Shown one piece after another: positions 1 through 11,579 of a DNA stretch of 64,000 bases. Source of the DNA: Mermis nigrescens (taxonomy: Eukaryota; Nematoda; Enoplea; Mermithida; Mermithidae); NCBI GenBank assembly GCA_036768485.1, contig JAVLUZ010000228.1:1041571-1105570 (forward strand). Direction: 5' to 3'. The position numbers and the translations under genes are program-made. The notes beneath the pieces were generated by a model, which ran no database searches, was not told the origin of the DNA, and saw nothing but the letters and a program-made list of their open reading frames with translations. Within the stretch, counting starts at the first letter, position 1. Every line of letters starts with the position of its first letter.

Positions 1-1332
1 GATAAATTGCATATTTTGTCTTCAGATGCTTCACAATCCTCACTGTAGTTCAATCAGATATTTATTAATTATATTTATAGCTGCATATATGTTCTCTGGT
101 GCAGTTTATTACTGTTTAAAAATTATTAGAAATATTGCAATGATATTAATATTTATTTTGAAGATATTTGTAAGAATATTCAGACTGTGTTGTCATGGGA
201 TAAGCCTAATACATATTAGAAAAAATAATAACTTTCAAAATTCAAGAAGATTTCAGTTTTCTTATCAACCTAGACAGATATTGCTCACTATTATTTTCCT
301 CCTGTCAAATTGTCATTTATCAAATAATTGTGCTGATGTAGCTATGTTAAATGCTCAAAATTGGAATGTTCTGTGTCAATTAATGGATCAATGGCATGTA
401 TTTTAACAGAAGCTACTCGCTTATCACTTGTTCCATCTAGACAAGATTCTTGTTTATTAATGAAGGATCCTAATGGCAAACCTCTTGGCACTGTAACCTT
501 TAAAGTTAATAAAATTAGTCTAGCTTGTCAGTTTCATAGTGAATATTTTACTTGTTCAATTAAAATGAATGTTTAATCTTCGAAAAGATGTTATAAAATG
601 GGTAGTTGCCAAGCAGAGACTTGTCTTAATACTAAAGTAACTTCAAAAATTGAGGAACTGAGTGGAGAAGCTAATGACTTAATCAGTTCTACATACTGTT
701 CAGAAACATGTTGCTGTGCAGGCTGTGGTTGTTTTTACTGTTCCTCTGCTTGTCTATTTTATAGAACTTATGCAAAACCAGAAACAAACACTGCTTTTGA
801 AGTATTTTCTTGCCCTGTTTGGGAGTATAAAATTAAAATCACTGTGAGAATAATTATTCATAGCCAAGCCCTTCAGGATACTTTTATATTACGTCCTGGA
901 GTTCCAATTCAATGGAAAAACTTGAAACTTATTTTGCCATCAGTTTTGACCCCTCCGGTACCTATTTTATGTAGTCAATTTTTGACTGATGGGACCAAAA
1001 CGGTCATGATAAAAGCATCTGCAACGGGGCAGCCTATTTCTGGAACTATAGGACAAATACAGTGTCCAAATAGAGAAAATGCTTCAAAATTTGAATGCTA
1101 CTTAGCGCATGATCTGTGTAGATGTCAAAGTTGTGAAACTCAAGTAGCATGTAGTTGTACAGATCACATTTTGGGGCCATTATTTTCAAAATTAGAGCAT
1201 CTTTTACCTTTAACATCACAAGGAATTTTGATGTTTTATAAAAATGGCAATGTTGAGGCTGAATATAGTAATACTAGCAAAGAAAAATGTTCCGATGGAA
1301 CAAAAAAGGGAATATACTTGGGATTGTATTGA
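1..1332 (+). pseudogene. BEL/Pao env-like glycoprotein, copy 1 (broken)
   Basis: This is the remnant of an envelope gene carried by a BEL/Pao retrotransposon. Its 3' half (598-1332) is cysteine-rich, with clustered CxGC and CxxC pairs followed by a CLFYR-type motif. That pattern fits the phlebovirus G2-like (class II fusion) glycoproteins of env-bearing BEL/Pao elements. The 5' part (26-406) has a hydrophobic segment near residues 12-60. The reading frame is broken by a shift near 361-406 and by a TAA at 574-576 that separates two pieces in the same frame. The 3' end runs into repeat R and so lacks its normal C-terminus and membrane anchor. The gene enters from the left of the window. Homologous copies lie at 38590-40096 and on the minus strand at 46698-51028, the latter directly downstream of a recognisable BEL/Pao pol. 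Confidence 0.7.
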
Positions 1333-1456
1333 GGATGTAAAAGGAGGGGACTAGGAAAAATCTCCCTATGTTATATGCCAAAAATCGCAAAATATGTTAA
1401 AAATTAGACTTTCTCTAAACAATGCAAAAAAATTGAAGTATATTCTGCAGTCTCTG
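1277..1456 (+). repeat. Terminal repeat R, forward copy
   Basis: This is a roughly 180-bp repeat beginning GCAAAGAAAAATG after a TA and ending near TATTCTGC. It recurs at 20157, 30214 and 40118 in the same orientation, and inverted with ends at 21259, 30973 and 43993. Here it directly follows the truncated env and has no obvious nearby inverted partner. The nearest inverted R downstream ends at 21259. Confidence 0.8.
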
Positions 1457-1840
1457 AAAAAACATTTTATTTTAAAATAATTTTCTCTGATTGACATAAT
1501 ATCTTAAAAGCATATTACGTAATGCAACTTTTTGCAGACTTCATTCAACTTTGAGTTGCTTAATAATGTGACTGAAAGTGAAATGCTTTTAACAAATCAT
1601 AATTAATTTGTTTGTATTTCATTATTACTATGCATTTCAATTAGCAGATACAGCCATTCTAAGTCTCAAAGTGCAAGCAATATTCGAATTACCAAAAAAT
1701 TGATTGAAAAAAATCAGCAAATTAGCAATGCAGTAGCTAAGCGAATTGAATGAAATAGTACATATTGATGCATTCAAGACAATTGATGATATTGTTGGTT
1801 CAAAGCAGTAGGAAACACGGAAGCTGTCGTGCAGCAGACC

Positions 1841-2035
1841 TTATGTAGATACTCTTTTACACATGTCTAACACGCCGGTAACCAGCACAGAATCCGCGGC
1901 CAAAAGGCTTTCTTTTAGCCACTCCACGACACCCATTGATTCTTTGGGGCGTTGGAACACCAAATAGATGGTGCGGCCGGCTACGGCAGTGCACTTCACC
2001 GGTGCCCATTGGCCAATGAGCGCCACGAGCTCCAC
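1841..2035 (-). CDS. Exon-like island, probable last exon, unknown protein
   Basis: On the minus strand a pyrimidine-rich tract ending TTATTTAG precedes an open 64-codon segment that ends in TAA at 1841-1843. It is much richer in GC, especially at third codon positions, than its surroundings. The first base after AG starts a codon, so the exon is entered in phase 0. This fits the phase-0 donor of the island at 4320-4465. The peptide is mixed hydrophobic and charged, with no motif I recognise. A homologous copy with a one-base frameshift lies at 40689-40868. It may be host coding sequence or transposon cargo. Confidence 0.4.
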   Translation of the reverse strand: MELVALIGQWAPVKCTAVAGRTIYLVFQRPKESMGVVEWLKESLLAADSVLVTGVLDMCKRVST

Positions 2036-4319
2036 CTAAATAACAGAAAGTCATCAATATGAGCAAAAGGAGCCAAAAAAATAAATTATATCATAAGTAA
2101 CTAAAAGTAGGAAAGTAAAAAAGAAAGACAGTGAAAGATGTGCAAGTACCACATGCCATTAGTAAGAAAGAAACAAAAAGACGTGGGAAATAGCACAAAT
2201 GTACCTAAAAAATTATATTATGCAAGATTACATGTTTTATGAGGCGCAAAAAAAATAAGCAAAGAGCAAAGAGATGGCAGAAATGAATAAGAAAAATGTA
2301 AAAAATCATATAAATAGGCGAGGTGTTCAAAGTATTCAAAAAGCATTCTATGACCCGCAGACTCGGGTAGAAAAAAGTGAGACAACTTTTGAACCTAATA
2401 CATGGAAAAGCAACAGATTCTACTTTAAGACAGTAAAACAATTAACTTTTATGGCGCTTTGCACCATATTGATAAGGATTTATTTTTCATTTCTAGAAAA
2501 AAAACCAAAATTGACCGAGATTTTGCTACTATAGGTCTAAGCATACAGCTTACTACGCAATACGCGTTTCTGTATCACACTATAGTTCTAGCATGTATGC
2601 ACACGGTCAAAAGCTCTGGGAGGGGGTAAACCGAGTTTCCTTCGGGGGGAATGAGTAATTTTTTCAGCAAATTAATGTCAGATTTTTGTACTTAATTAGT
2701 AGTATTTGTCTTTTTAATGAGTATTTATGCTTAAATTTGATGAAAAATAATCAAAAGAGCAACAGAACGATCTCTAACATCAAATTTATGCAAAATGATG
2801 AAATAAAATATTTGAATGAATGAACTTAAGAGTCTATTGCTCGGAAATTCAGTATAGGTACTTGAAATGACACTGTTAGACGTCATTTGATGCTTTCACA
2901 TGGTTCAAGCATTCGGTTTTGGTCCAAATGTGCATGTATGAGTTCTAGTCTTATAAAGGCTTAAATTAATGAATTAAAAAGTGCGAGAATAAGAAAGACT
3001 GAAAGGTATCAATGATGTTTCTGTCTGATCCTGAATCATTCTATCAAAATGATTATAATTATTACCGCAAAACCTTAATGTGAAGTTATCTATAGAGTTT
3101 CCAAAAGTAATAACTTAGGAGCGATTTCTGAGGAGGCCGATGGTTGGAAAAAATTTTTGAGTTCACGATCAAATAATCATATCAGACAGTCAAGCAGCAT
3201 CACAATAAAGGATATAAATCATTAACACATAAATAAAGATTTTCTGGAATGCTGTTTGGTCACCAAGCCTGCAGAATAATCATTCAAAACTAACATTTCA
3301 GCTGACAGCGCCTTTTAAAGTTTAACCCGATCCTTTTTACGCCATTTTCCTTAATAAGGACAAAATTTTGAAAATTTTTCGGGATCAGAGTGAAAAAACA
3401 GATTGCATAATAATACCTAGTTCCTGGATTTACACAGCCAATTTAAAATATTCAAAATAACAAACAAATAAAAAATTAATAAAATAAAAAATGAGCAAAT
3501 CATCTGTCCAGCTGTTACGCTATAAGAACGTTAATTTACAAATTTTAAACATCAGTTAATTGTCAACATTGTGACTGTGGCATAAAGAAATCACAAGAGT
3601 TTGATCATGAATTCCTAAAAAATTGCAAAATTGTGAATTTCGATCAAAAAATTTTTATTAGGTGCATATTAGTAAAAGCATGGATATTTTGGCAGCGCCA
3701 AATGAGTGCAATCTCAGTAAATAATCTTTATTCCTTATAAAGCTGATCATTCAATCAATTTTTTATTTTATCCGGCAAGAGTCAACAGATCGTACGAGTT
3801 TCATTTGCAAGATCTAAGCGAATGAAATGACAAATTACAATCTTAGATTTAGGCTACTCATTCAGAGAGATGAAAAATAAAGTAAAGAATGAATCAATAC
3901 CTTAAGTGAACAAATAGATATCTGCTCAACACTAGATTTTGAGTCTCTGTCACTTCTTTAAAAGTAAAGAAAGAACACTAAATTTGAATTGCCTTAGTTG
4001 AATAAAAGTCTACATTTCTGCTAAACAGATCAAATATTAAATTTTACTATTAGACTTTGTTAGTATTTTTAAATAGACCTTTTGTATGCTTCCCTACAAT
4101 TGCCTAGATTGATTTTAGAAGAAAATTTGAGATTTTTATTCATAATTATGAATGTTTTAGATTCTGGGGGGAGGGGGGTCAGTGGCCATTCTGCAGGGGG
4201 TGAACAGCAATTCTGCGCGGAGGGGGGAGGGTTGAACCCCCTAAGAACACGTATGGTAGAAACACTTTGATTACTGTCCGGCATTCTCAAAAATCTATAC
4301 ATGAAATATAGAAACTTAC
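2036..4319. other. AT-rich interval, probable intron
   Basis: There are no supported genes here. Short open frames (for example around 2205-2534) are not GC-biased and overlap on both strands. The interval is conserved in the second copy (40869-43173), including a G-rich patch at 4166-4235. That conservation reflects recent duplication rather than selection. Confidence 0.5.
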
Positions 4320-4465
4320 AATCCTAGCATTGTTGTTAGCATGGGTAATATCAAATTCGAAGGCAATAGCGGCTTGCCCGCGATCAAACTGGTGCCAATC
4401 GCAACCGGCCCTACAGCTTCAATTGGATCAATGCTTGATCCAGCCAAAACATATTCTGCTCCCGC
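4320..4465 (-). pseudogene. Exon-like island, start codon lost (intact in 43174-43323)
   Basis: On the minus strand about 49 codons run into a good splice donor, GTAAGT, at 4319 and downward, with the intron in phase 0. In the second copy the island begins with ATG. Here the same position reads ATT, so it either lost an initiator or is entered through an AG acceptor a few bases further in. It is GC-rich compared with its flanks and would join in frame to 1841-2035. I recognise no family. Confidence 0.35.
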
Positions 4466-4889
4466 AATTTAACAGATAAAAATAGTCTATTTCACGAAAC
4501 CTTGTGCATGGATTACTTTCTGAACAGAGCAAAATTACTTCGTTTTTACCATAAAAATATACGCTTGGCAGATAAATAATTTTGTAATTAAATGAAAAGT
4601 TGATAGTATATTTATTTAAATTCTTCATTTGTCACATGCATAGATAATGTTAATTCTTGCTTAGTTATAAAATTAGCTTGAAAAAAATTATTTATTTCGA
4701 AAAAATATTACGATTATGTGTCACTAATCTTATAAAGACAATGTAATTCACACAAAGTCATTACCTAGATGATTTGAAAGTCATTACCTAGATGATTTAA
4801 ATTCTTCATTTGTCACACGCATAGATAATATATTTTTTTACAGCTGAATAAAGTTAGTTGAAAGCGAAAAGTCAATGACGGCAGAAGTA

Positions 4890-5285
4890 AACGCAAAAAT
4901 TCTAAATCTTATAAAAGCAAAAATCCTTGATTACTTCTGTTTAAGAGTCAATTACTTCCTTCTTTAAATTAACTTATATTCTGAATAACATGAACTGATT
5001 TTAATTTTAGGGAGATTCTAAATCTTAGAAAAGCAAAAATCCTTGATTACATTTGTTTTAGAGTCAATTACTTCTGTCTTAAAATTAACATATTCTTAAT
5101 AACGTGAACTAATTTTAATTTTAGATAGATTCTAAATCTTAGAAAAGCAAAAATCCTTGATTACTTCCGTTTTAGAGTCAATTACTTCCTTCTTAAAATT
5201 AACTTATATTCTTAATAACGTGAACTGGTTTTAATCTTATGGAGATTCTAAATCTTAGAAAAGCAAAAATCCTTGATTATGTAAA
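4890..5285. repeat. Minisatellite, about 116-bp units
   Basis: About four tandem units each contain GATTCTAAATCTTAGAAAAG, AAAATCCTTGATTACTTCC and AACTTATATTC. The unit is a shortened form of the roughly 185-bp unit in the arrays at 8710-9300, 13340-14080 and 16560-17200. Confidence 0.8.
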
Positions 5286-5399
5286 CAAAAAATTCCCCTA
5301 AACTACCCCCTAAACAAAAACAAAAATGCACCCCTAAACTATAAACACCCCAAAAATCACAAAAGGCTGACCTTGGGTGGGTGTTGGGCGATTTCCACC

Positions 5400-5700
5400 A
5401 AATCCCCCTGTTACATACATGTATGCTTGTATATGTCCAAAAATATTTCAAGCAGTTAGCAAATATCTTACTACACGTCGCAAGCGTCAGGCATAGCAAA
5501 TTGTGTGTTTGGTCATCGGTGTACTTGAGACTGGCACCGGTGTTTCCGGGCCGTTCAGCTCTATTTTGTGTGCCAGGTCCAACTGATCTAGCAAGGCGGC
5601 GGCGAGCGCAGGGTCTGAGACCCTGTACCCATGCCGCTTTGCGGCCCGTTGAATTTGCGAGACGATGGGTCGCGGTGGATTTGACTGCTTTTTTTGGCAT
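5400..5700 (-). pseudogene. Exon-like island of the MPK family, degenerate
   Basis: A GC-rich island begins with ATG at 5700 on the minus strand and runs to a possible GTAAGA donor near 5470. A homologous island lies at 23440-23720. The two share an N-terminal MPK and a later segment in which TP, P, TP and CxYA-like positions align. The conserved frame of this copy ends in TGA, and the long open frame from the ATG is a different one, so a frameshift has occurred. It lacks recognisable domains. Confidence 0.3.
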
Positions 5701-5944
5701 AATTTAAAAAAAAATTGAATATGTGCTTAAATAAAGTGTTAGCTTTGAAGTTATGTATCTTGGAGGCCAGATAATGTCATTTTCAGGGGTACAGAAATTT
5801 TTTTTTCAAAACTTTTCCAAAATTAGTTAAAACTGAGCAAACTGATGCAATAAGGTGTGCTGAAAATGCTTAAAATTCTACGTCGCATATTTTTGATTCT
5901 TTTTTACTGAAAGGTTAGCTGACACGCAGTACAAAAATTGATTA

Positions 5945-8697
5945 TCAGTGCCCAGCCAGTGTTGTCAGGTAAAAATTATAAAAACTGCCACAATTCTTGA
6001 GAACCATAGGCGTAGCCAGGATTTTTGCTAGGGGAATCCGAAAAAAATTTTTTTTCGCCTAAAAAACCAGTAAAAACGGGCGGGGCTGTTAAAAAACGTG
6101 TTTTACGGCTTTTAACGTTGTCCTGCACTATCTGAGCTACAAGAAAATTAATTTATTTTAAAAAAAATTTTCATGTTTTTAACAGCAAAAATGCTTATTT
6201 TGCGCGAAGCGCCAATTTTTTAACTTTTCCTTTAATAAAACGATAGAAACTGCTAAAAGATAGTAGAAATCGGTGCAAGGCGCCGGTTTTTCCCATTTTA
6301 CTTCGCAGAACAGCATCTTACCTTGTTGGGTAGGACCTTAGATTAGAGAGCATGCAACACAAACCTCTCCTTTGGGGCTGGGGGGGTCTGGGGTGGCGCG
6401 CTCAAGCGCCCCCCAGCGGGGTCCGGGCAGAGCCCCGGAAAATTTTTGCAAAATAAGCGCCAAAATCTTTAATTTTGATGTTAAAATTTTCATAAAATTG
6501 TCTGAATCTTGTTCTAAATTCAGCTGATAAATAGATAAAATAGACTGGCGCAAAGTGCGGAAATTTGCTGATATTGCCATCATAGGTGCACAAGGTCAGG
6601 GTCGGCAGGGGGGGGGGGTGAAATCCCAAAAATCCAAAACAGTAAATTTAACGTTCGCGATTTTTTTTTGCTGTTTTAACGATCAAAATGGTCAAAATAG
6701 CTCATAAAACGTTTTTCGTGGTAATATCGCATTTTAAAAGCATTTTTAGTCCATTTTGACTGTATTATATCACTTTTAGCACTAAAAAATGCAAAAAAAC
6801 TACCAATTTTGGGCGCTTTTTGAGTAAAATGTACTTAAAAGTACTAATCCGGTGCAAAGCGCCGGAAGATTTTGACATTTTTACTGCTTTTGACCTCAAA
6901 AATGATGCAAAAAACGTTTCATTGGCTAAAAAATCGCTGGACAGTACCTGTCTGGCTGAACTTTGGGGGAGTAATACCCCCCTCACCCCCCTTAAGTGCA
7001 TGTATGATTGCCATGCCAGAATGACTATAAAATTTTTGAAACGCATGAGATGCGAATCTTTTGCAGAATTGTCTTGTCACAAAGCGCACGACTTTTCTGC
7101 ATTTTTCAAATTTCTACTGGCTGGAAATGTTTGCAAATAGGTCATCTTCTCATGGCTACAAATTTTTTCTAGCTCTGTTGCCATTAAGTTAATATAATAG
7201 CAATAACTAAAAGAAATCGGCGTGAAGCACCGAATTTTTGGGTTTATTCTAAAAAATTGCCGCAAACAGCCTTACGCAAGCGCATAGCTCCATTTCAGAA
7301 AATTCAAAATGTTCCCAAGGGTGGAATTCCCCCTTCCCCCACTGGCTACGCCACTGAGAAAAATTGCCATCCCCTGTACAAAGTAAAAACGGAAGCGGCC
7401 AAAAAAACTGCCACGGGCCCCTCAAAAAACTGCCACCCTGTGGTTAGGCATAGGAGTGAAAAACTTCCAAAAAATCTAAAACTTCCAGGATGGAAGGAAA
7501 ACTGCCAAAATTTAAAAAACTTCCACAATTCTTGAGAAAAACTTCCATCCCCTGTACAAAATATATGGAAGCGGCCTGAAAAATAACTGCCATTGGCCCC
7601 TCAAAAAACTGCCACCCTGTGGTTAGGCATAGGAGTGAAAAACTTCTAAAAAATCGACAACTTCAGGTCAAAATTTAAAAAAACTTCTACAATTCTTAAG
7701 AAAAACTTCCATCCCCTGTACAAAATATATGAAAGCGGCCTGAAAAAAACTGCCATGGGCCCATCAAAAAACTGCCACCCTGTGGTTAGGCATAGGAGTG
7801 AAAAACTTCCAAAAATCGAAAACTTCCAGGATGGAAGGAAAACTGCCAACCTGGCAACACTCAGTGTTGCCAGGTCAAAATTTAAAAACTTCCACAATTC
7901 TTGAGAAAAACTTTCATCCCCTGTACAAAATATATGGAAGCGGCCTGAAAAAACTGCCATGGGCCCATCAAAAAACTGCCACCCTGTGGTTAGGCAAAGG
8001 AGTGAAAAACTCCCAAAAAATCGAAAACTTCCAGGATGGAAGGAAAACTGCCAACCTGGCAACACTCAGTGTTGCCAGGTCAAAATTTAAAAACTTCCAC
8101 AATTCTTGAGAAAAACTTTCATCCCCTGTAGAAAATATATGGAAGCGGCCTGAAAAAAACTGCCACAGGCCCCTCAAAAAACTGCCACTCTGTGGTTAGG
8201 CATAGTGAAAAACTTCCAAGAAATCAAAAACTCCCAGGATGGAAGGAAAACTGCCAACCTGGCAACACTCAGTGTTGCCAGGTCAAAAATTTAAAGAACT
8301 TCCACAATTCTCGAGAAAAACTTCCAACTCCTGTACAAAATATATAGAAGCGGCCTGAAAAAAACTGCCACGGGCCCCTCAAAAAACTGCCAACCTGTGG
8401 TTAGGCATAGTGAAAAACTTCCAAAAAATCGAAAACTTCCAGGATAGAAGGAAAACTGCCAACCTAGCAACACTCAGTGTTGCCAGGCCAAAATTTAAAA
8501 AACTTCCACAATTCTTGAGAAAAACTTCCATCCCCTGTACAAAATATATGGAAGCGGCCTGAAAAAACTGCCACGGGCCCCTCAAAACCTGCCACCCTGT
8601 GGTTAGGCATAGGAGTGAAAAACTTCCAAAAAAACGAAAACTTCCAGGATGGAAGGAAAACTGCCAACCTAGCAACAACACTGTGCCCAGCACCTGA
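5945..8697. repeat. Satellite array, about 205-bp units with an internal palindrome
   Basis: Seven copies of CTGTGGTTAGGCA-containing units start near 7436, 7615, 7778, 7982, 8188, 8393 and 8595, spaced 163-206 bp. The longer units carry the perfect 23-bp palindrome CTGGCAACACT-C-AGTGTTGCCAG (for example 7851-7873, 8056-8078, 8259-8281). A partial unit at 5945-6003 lies beyond the transposon at 6004-7355, so the array was once continuous. The open frames on its minus strand are by-products of the repeat. Confidence 0.9.
6004..7355. mobile_element. Non-autonomous DNA transposon, GGCGTAGCCAG termini
   Basis: The left end reads CCATAGGCGTAGCCAGG and the right end is the inverse, CTGGCTACGCCACT. 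The target GAGAA is repeated at 5999-6003 and 7356-7360, and removing the element restores a normal satellite unit. Termini of the CAGTGGCGTAGCCAGG type are widespread in animal genomes. No transposase is visible in its 1.35 kb. The interior has repeated GCGCCGG motifs and a G-rich stretch at 6366-6440. Confidence 0.75.
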
Positions 8698-8709
8698 TAA
8701 AAAAAGATT

Positions 8710-9300
8710 ATAGTATATAACTATTTTTAATCAATGTTTGCTAATTTGCATACATTATACTTTTAGAAAAGCAAAAATCATTGATTACTTCCGTTTCAGA
8801 ATCAATTACTTCCTTCTTAAAATTAACTTATATTGTTGGTAACTTAAATAATTTTTTATTTTAGAGAGATTCTAAATCTAAGTTGCTCAGTCAAACCTTA
8901 TTTCTGAATGTTGATCAATGTTAGCTAATTTGCATACATTATACTTTCAGAAAAGCAAAAATCCTTGATCACTTCCACTTTATAGTCAATAACTTCCTTC
9001 TTAAAATTAACCTATATTCTTGGTAACGTAGATAATTTTTAATTATAGAGAGATTCTAAATCTAAGTTGCTCAGTCAAACCTTATTTCTGCATGTTGATC
9101 AATGTTTACTAATTTGCATACATTATACTTTCAGAAAAGCAAAAATCCTTGATTACTTCCATTTTAGAGTCAATATCTTCCTTCTTATAATTAACTTACT
9201 TTCTTAATAACGTGAATTGGTTTCAATTTTAGGGAGATTTTAAATCTAAGTAGCTCAGTCAAACCTTATTTCTGCATGTTAATCAATGTTTCTGTTTTTC
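8710..9300. repeat. Minisatellite array A, about 185-bp units
   Basis: Three to four units are marked by AATTTGCATACATTATACTTT, AAGCAAAAATCCTTGAT, TTACTTCCTTCTTAAAATTA and GCTCAGTCAAACCTTATTTC. Two further arrays of the same unit lie at 13340-14080 and 16560-17200. Each unit holds the octamer ATTTGCAT. Confidence 0.85.
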
Positions 9301-9673
9301 TGAAAGTATAAAATATACAAATTTGCATACATTACCGAAACCCTTTCTTAGAACAACACCATACAGCCCCAGTGATCTCTCGTCAACCTACAGCAAATAA
9401 ACTAGACAGGCCTACTGTAGCTTAGGAAAAAGAATTGCTGAAAAAGCTCTACAATAAATGAAACAGACTATACTTCTGTCTCAAAAATCAACTCTTTTCG
9501 TTGCAAAAGTAAATGATTCTGAATTTTAAAAACATTTGAGCCAAAATAGCTCAGTCGAATATCATTTTGGCATGACAATAAAAAAGAAGCTTGTTTATTA
9601 ACGCAAAAAAAAGACGCTCAACAAGTCAAATGCAAGTAAAATACATTATGAAGTCATATAAAACGTGAACATA

Positions 9674-10385
9674 TGAACGAGGGTTGTCCCAAAAGTTTGT
9701 TTTAGCTGTCTAATAACTTTTTTGTATATGAGATATCAACATGCGTTTTTTTGCATATGGTGATACAACTTCTGTGTTACATTTCCAAGGGCACCATTCT
9801 TTTCTATCTATTTCTGCCTTTCCTAGAAAAATTTTTTAAATCACCTCACTTCGTTGGTAAGAAAAAACAACTTTTATCTTGTTGCAGCTTAGGCGCTTAT
9901 AAGCGTTTGATCTCAAAATCATGGTAAAACAAAGAAAGTTTGTGACTTTCATTGATGCACTATAACAAAAGACCCATTGTGATTCATTTTCTCTTTTTAG
10001 TGCTGCATTTTTTGCTAAAACTCAATTTTGCTGATTTTGACAAAAAATTAGCTTCATCACAAATGCAAGTTTCACGAACAAAAAGCATTCTGAAGAGTGC
10101 TTAATAACATCGGATTTTCTCAACAAAAATATTAGCCTTATTCATTGAAGAATGAACTCATGGGACCTTCTGTTTTGAGTTATCTTTTCAGTATTTTTAA
10201 ATCTATTTTTAATCTATGATAAAAGAAAATTGTTTTACTGTAAAGCAAAAAAAGATAAGAAGAAATGATGGATTCAGAGAGGTACAGCAGAAGTTGCAGA
10301 ACAACAAGCAAAAAAATCGTGTGTTGATATCTCTCACAGAAAAAAGTTATTACACAGCTAAAACAAACTTTTGGGACAACTTTTG
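9674..10385. mobile_element. Mariner/Tc1-like MITE
   Basis: The ends are inverted repeats of about 60 bp. The left begins GGGTTGTCCCAAAAGTTTG, continuing TTTTAGCTGT, and the right end is its complement, terminating TTTTGGGACAAC. TA dinucleotides flank both ends (9672-9673, 10386-10387). The paralogous segment near 14475 lacks the insert and so shows the empty site. At about 712 bp with no transposase motif it is non-autonomous. The exact outermost bases are uncertain by a few positions. Confidence 0.7.
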
Positions 10386-11021
10386 TACATGTAACGGCTC
10401 CAAATTGGGGAGGGGGGGTCCCGGTCATTTTAGGTCGCAACTCCCAAGAGCTTTTTCCAAGTCTCTGTCTTTTGGGGGGATGACAGGACGGCCGACTTTG
10501 GGTGGGGGTTTGTCCCTGTTATGTGAACTTCAAAATAAAAACTTTAATATATTTGCTTGTAAACCTTGAGTTGTCTCATTAACGTCATTAAGGGTCGGAA
10601 AAAAACGAAAAATTCTCCCAGAAATCCTGCCAAGGAGTACCTCATAGCAGAAACCAGTTACAAATATACTATTATTTAATATACCAGACAAAGACCCCAA
10701 CTGCAAACTGCAGATACAAGCTAATAAAATAATACAAGCTACAAGGTACCTCTTGGCAGTTTTTTTGAAATCTTAACTAAACGCATTAAACAAGTTATAC
10801 AATAAATCAATTTAAAATCTTTGACTGGGCCGGCTCTGCAAAATGTCAGCCTCTCCGCCAAAAACCGGTCACCATGCTTATACCTAAACACATTTTGAGC
10901 GCAAATGGCGCAACGACGGCTCAAAATCCGATCGTAGATACAAAATTGCTCGCCCAACATCTCACAAAAGAGCTTGTGAGGTATTTGACACTCATTTCTC
11001 AAACTTCGCAAACAACGTCAC

Positions 11022-11102
11022 CTGCGTTCCGAGGACGACGTCTGAAGGCTTCTTATCCACGACGTCTATCTGCTCCTGTCCGCTGTTCCTGCCGACGTCC
11101 AC
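11022..11102 (-). CDS. Exon-like island, 27 codons, unknown protein
   Basis: The minus strand shows an acceptor (ATGAACAG), 27 open GC-rich codons and a donor (CAG followed by GTGACG), with both introns in phase 0. The peptide is acidic. In the duplicate at 15182-15262 the same frame has an in-frame TAG. Downstream of the donor the open sequence continues in a shifted frame (10739-11011) with two CxxC pairs, RRCAICA and YCITC, matching the partner at 14684-15148. Either the exon ends at the donor or a frameshift separates the two parts. Confidence 0.35.
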
Positions 11103-11579
11103 CTGTTCATAATCAAGAAGATGAAGTGATCACTAAACGTAATTATTGATCGATTCAAAGATGGAAGTAATTGATTTTAAGGCGGAGTAATTAAGAATTT
11201 ATGCCTTTTTAAAAGCAAATTAGCAAAAATTGATTAACATGCAGAAATGGATTTGACTGAGCTACTTAGATTTAAAAAGTTTTTAGAATTCAAAACTATT
11301 AAAGTTATCAAGGACATAAGTTCATTTTAAGAATTAAAATAAATACATAAATGAATAAATACATAAGTAAATAAAATTAAAAAAAGAACAAAATGTCGTG
11401 ATAAATGGTAGAGCTCAAATAGAGATGTATTTCAAAAACATATTAAAGAAGAAATAAATAAATAAATAATAAAGAAGTGAACACATTATTTATTCACATA
11501 AACAAATGACGCAACGCGAAAATATCAGTTAAAAAGATATAATGATAAGGTAATGTTAAATATCTAAGAATATTCAAGC

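Larger units (their letters stand above)
1..4990. repeat. Duplicated block, copy 1 (partner 38855-43850)
   Basis: The sequence matches 38855-43850 almost base for base with small indels, from the env fragment through R, two exon-like islands and the start of a minisatellite. The match stops at about 4990, where this copy continues the minisatellite and the partner switches into an inverted copy of R. The duplication continues leftwards beyond the window. Confidence 0.9.
8710..11350. repeat. Duplicated segment, copy 1 (partner 13340-15480)
   Basis: The order is the same in both copies: minisatellite array, a roughly 400-bp unique stretch (9270-9670 vs 14080-14475), a G-rich stretch, and a minus-strand exon-like island. 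The main difference is the 0.7 kb transposon at 9674-10385, which is present only here. Confidence 0.85.

Noticed and set aside
2274..2534. 86-codon frame, longer in the second copy (41105-41482)
   Set aside because: The two copies are about equally diverged at all positions and differ by frameshifts. No splice or codon-bias support.
7346..8693. Several minus-strand frames of 60-139 codons with a repeated GWQFSFHPGSFRFF block
   Set aside because: They are translations of the 205-bp satellite. Frames start and stop with unit length changes and the repeat is conserved as DNA, not as codons.
10216..10569. 117-codon plus-strand frame
   Set aside because: It starts inside the mariner-like MITE and leaves through its end into the duplicated segment, so it cannot be an ancestral gene.
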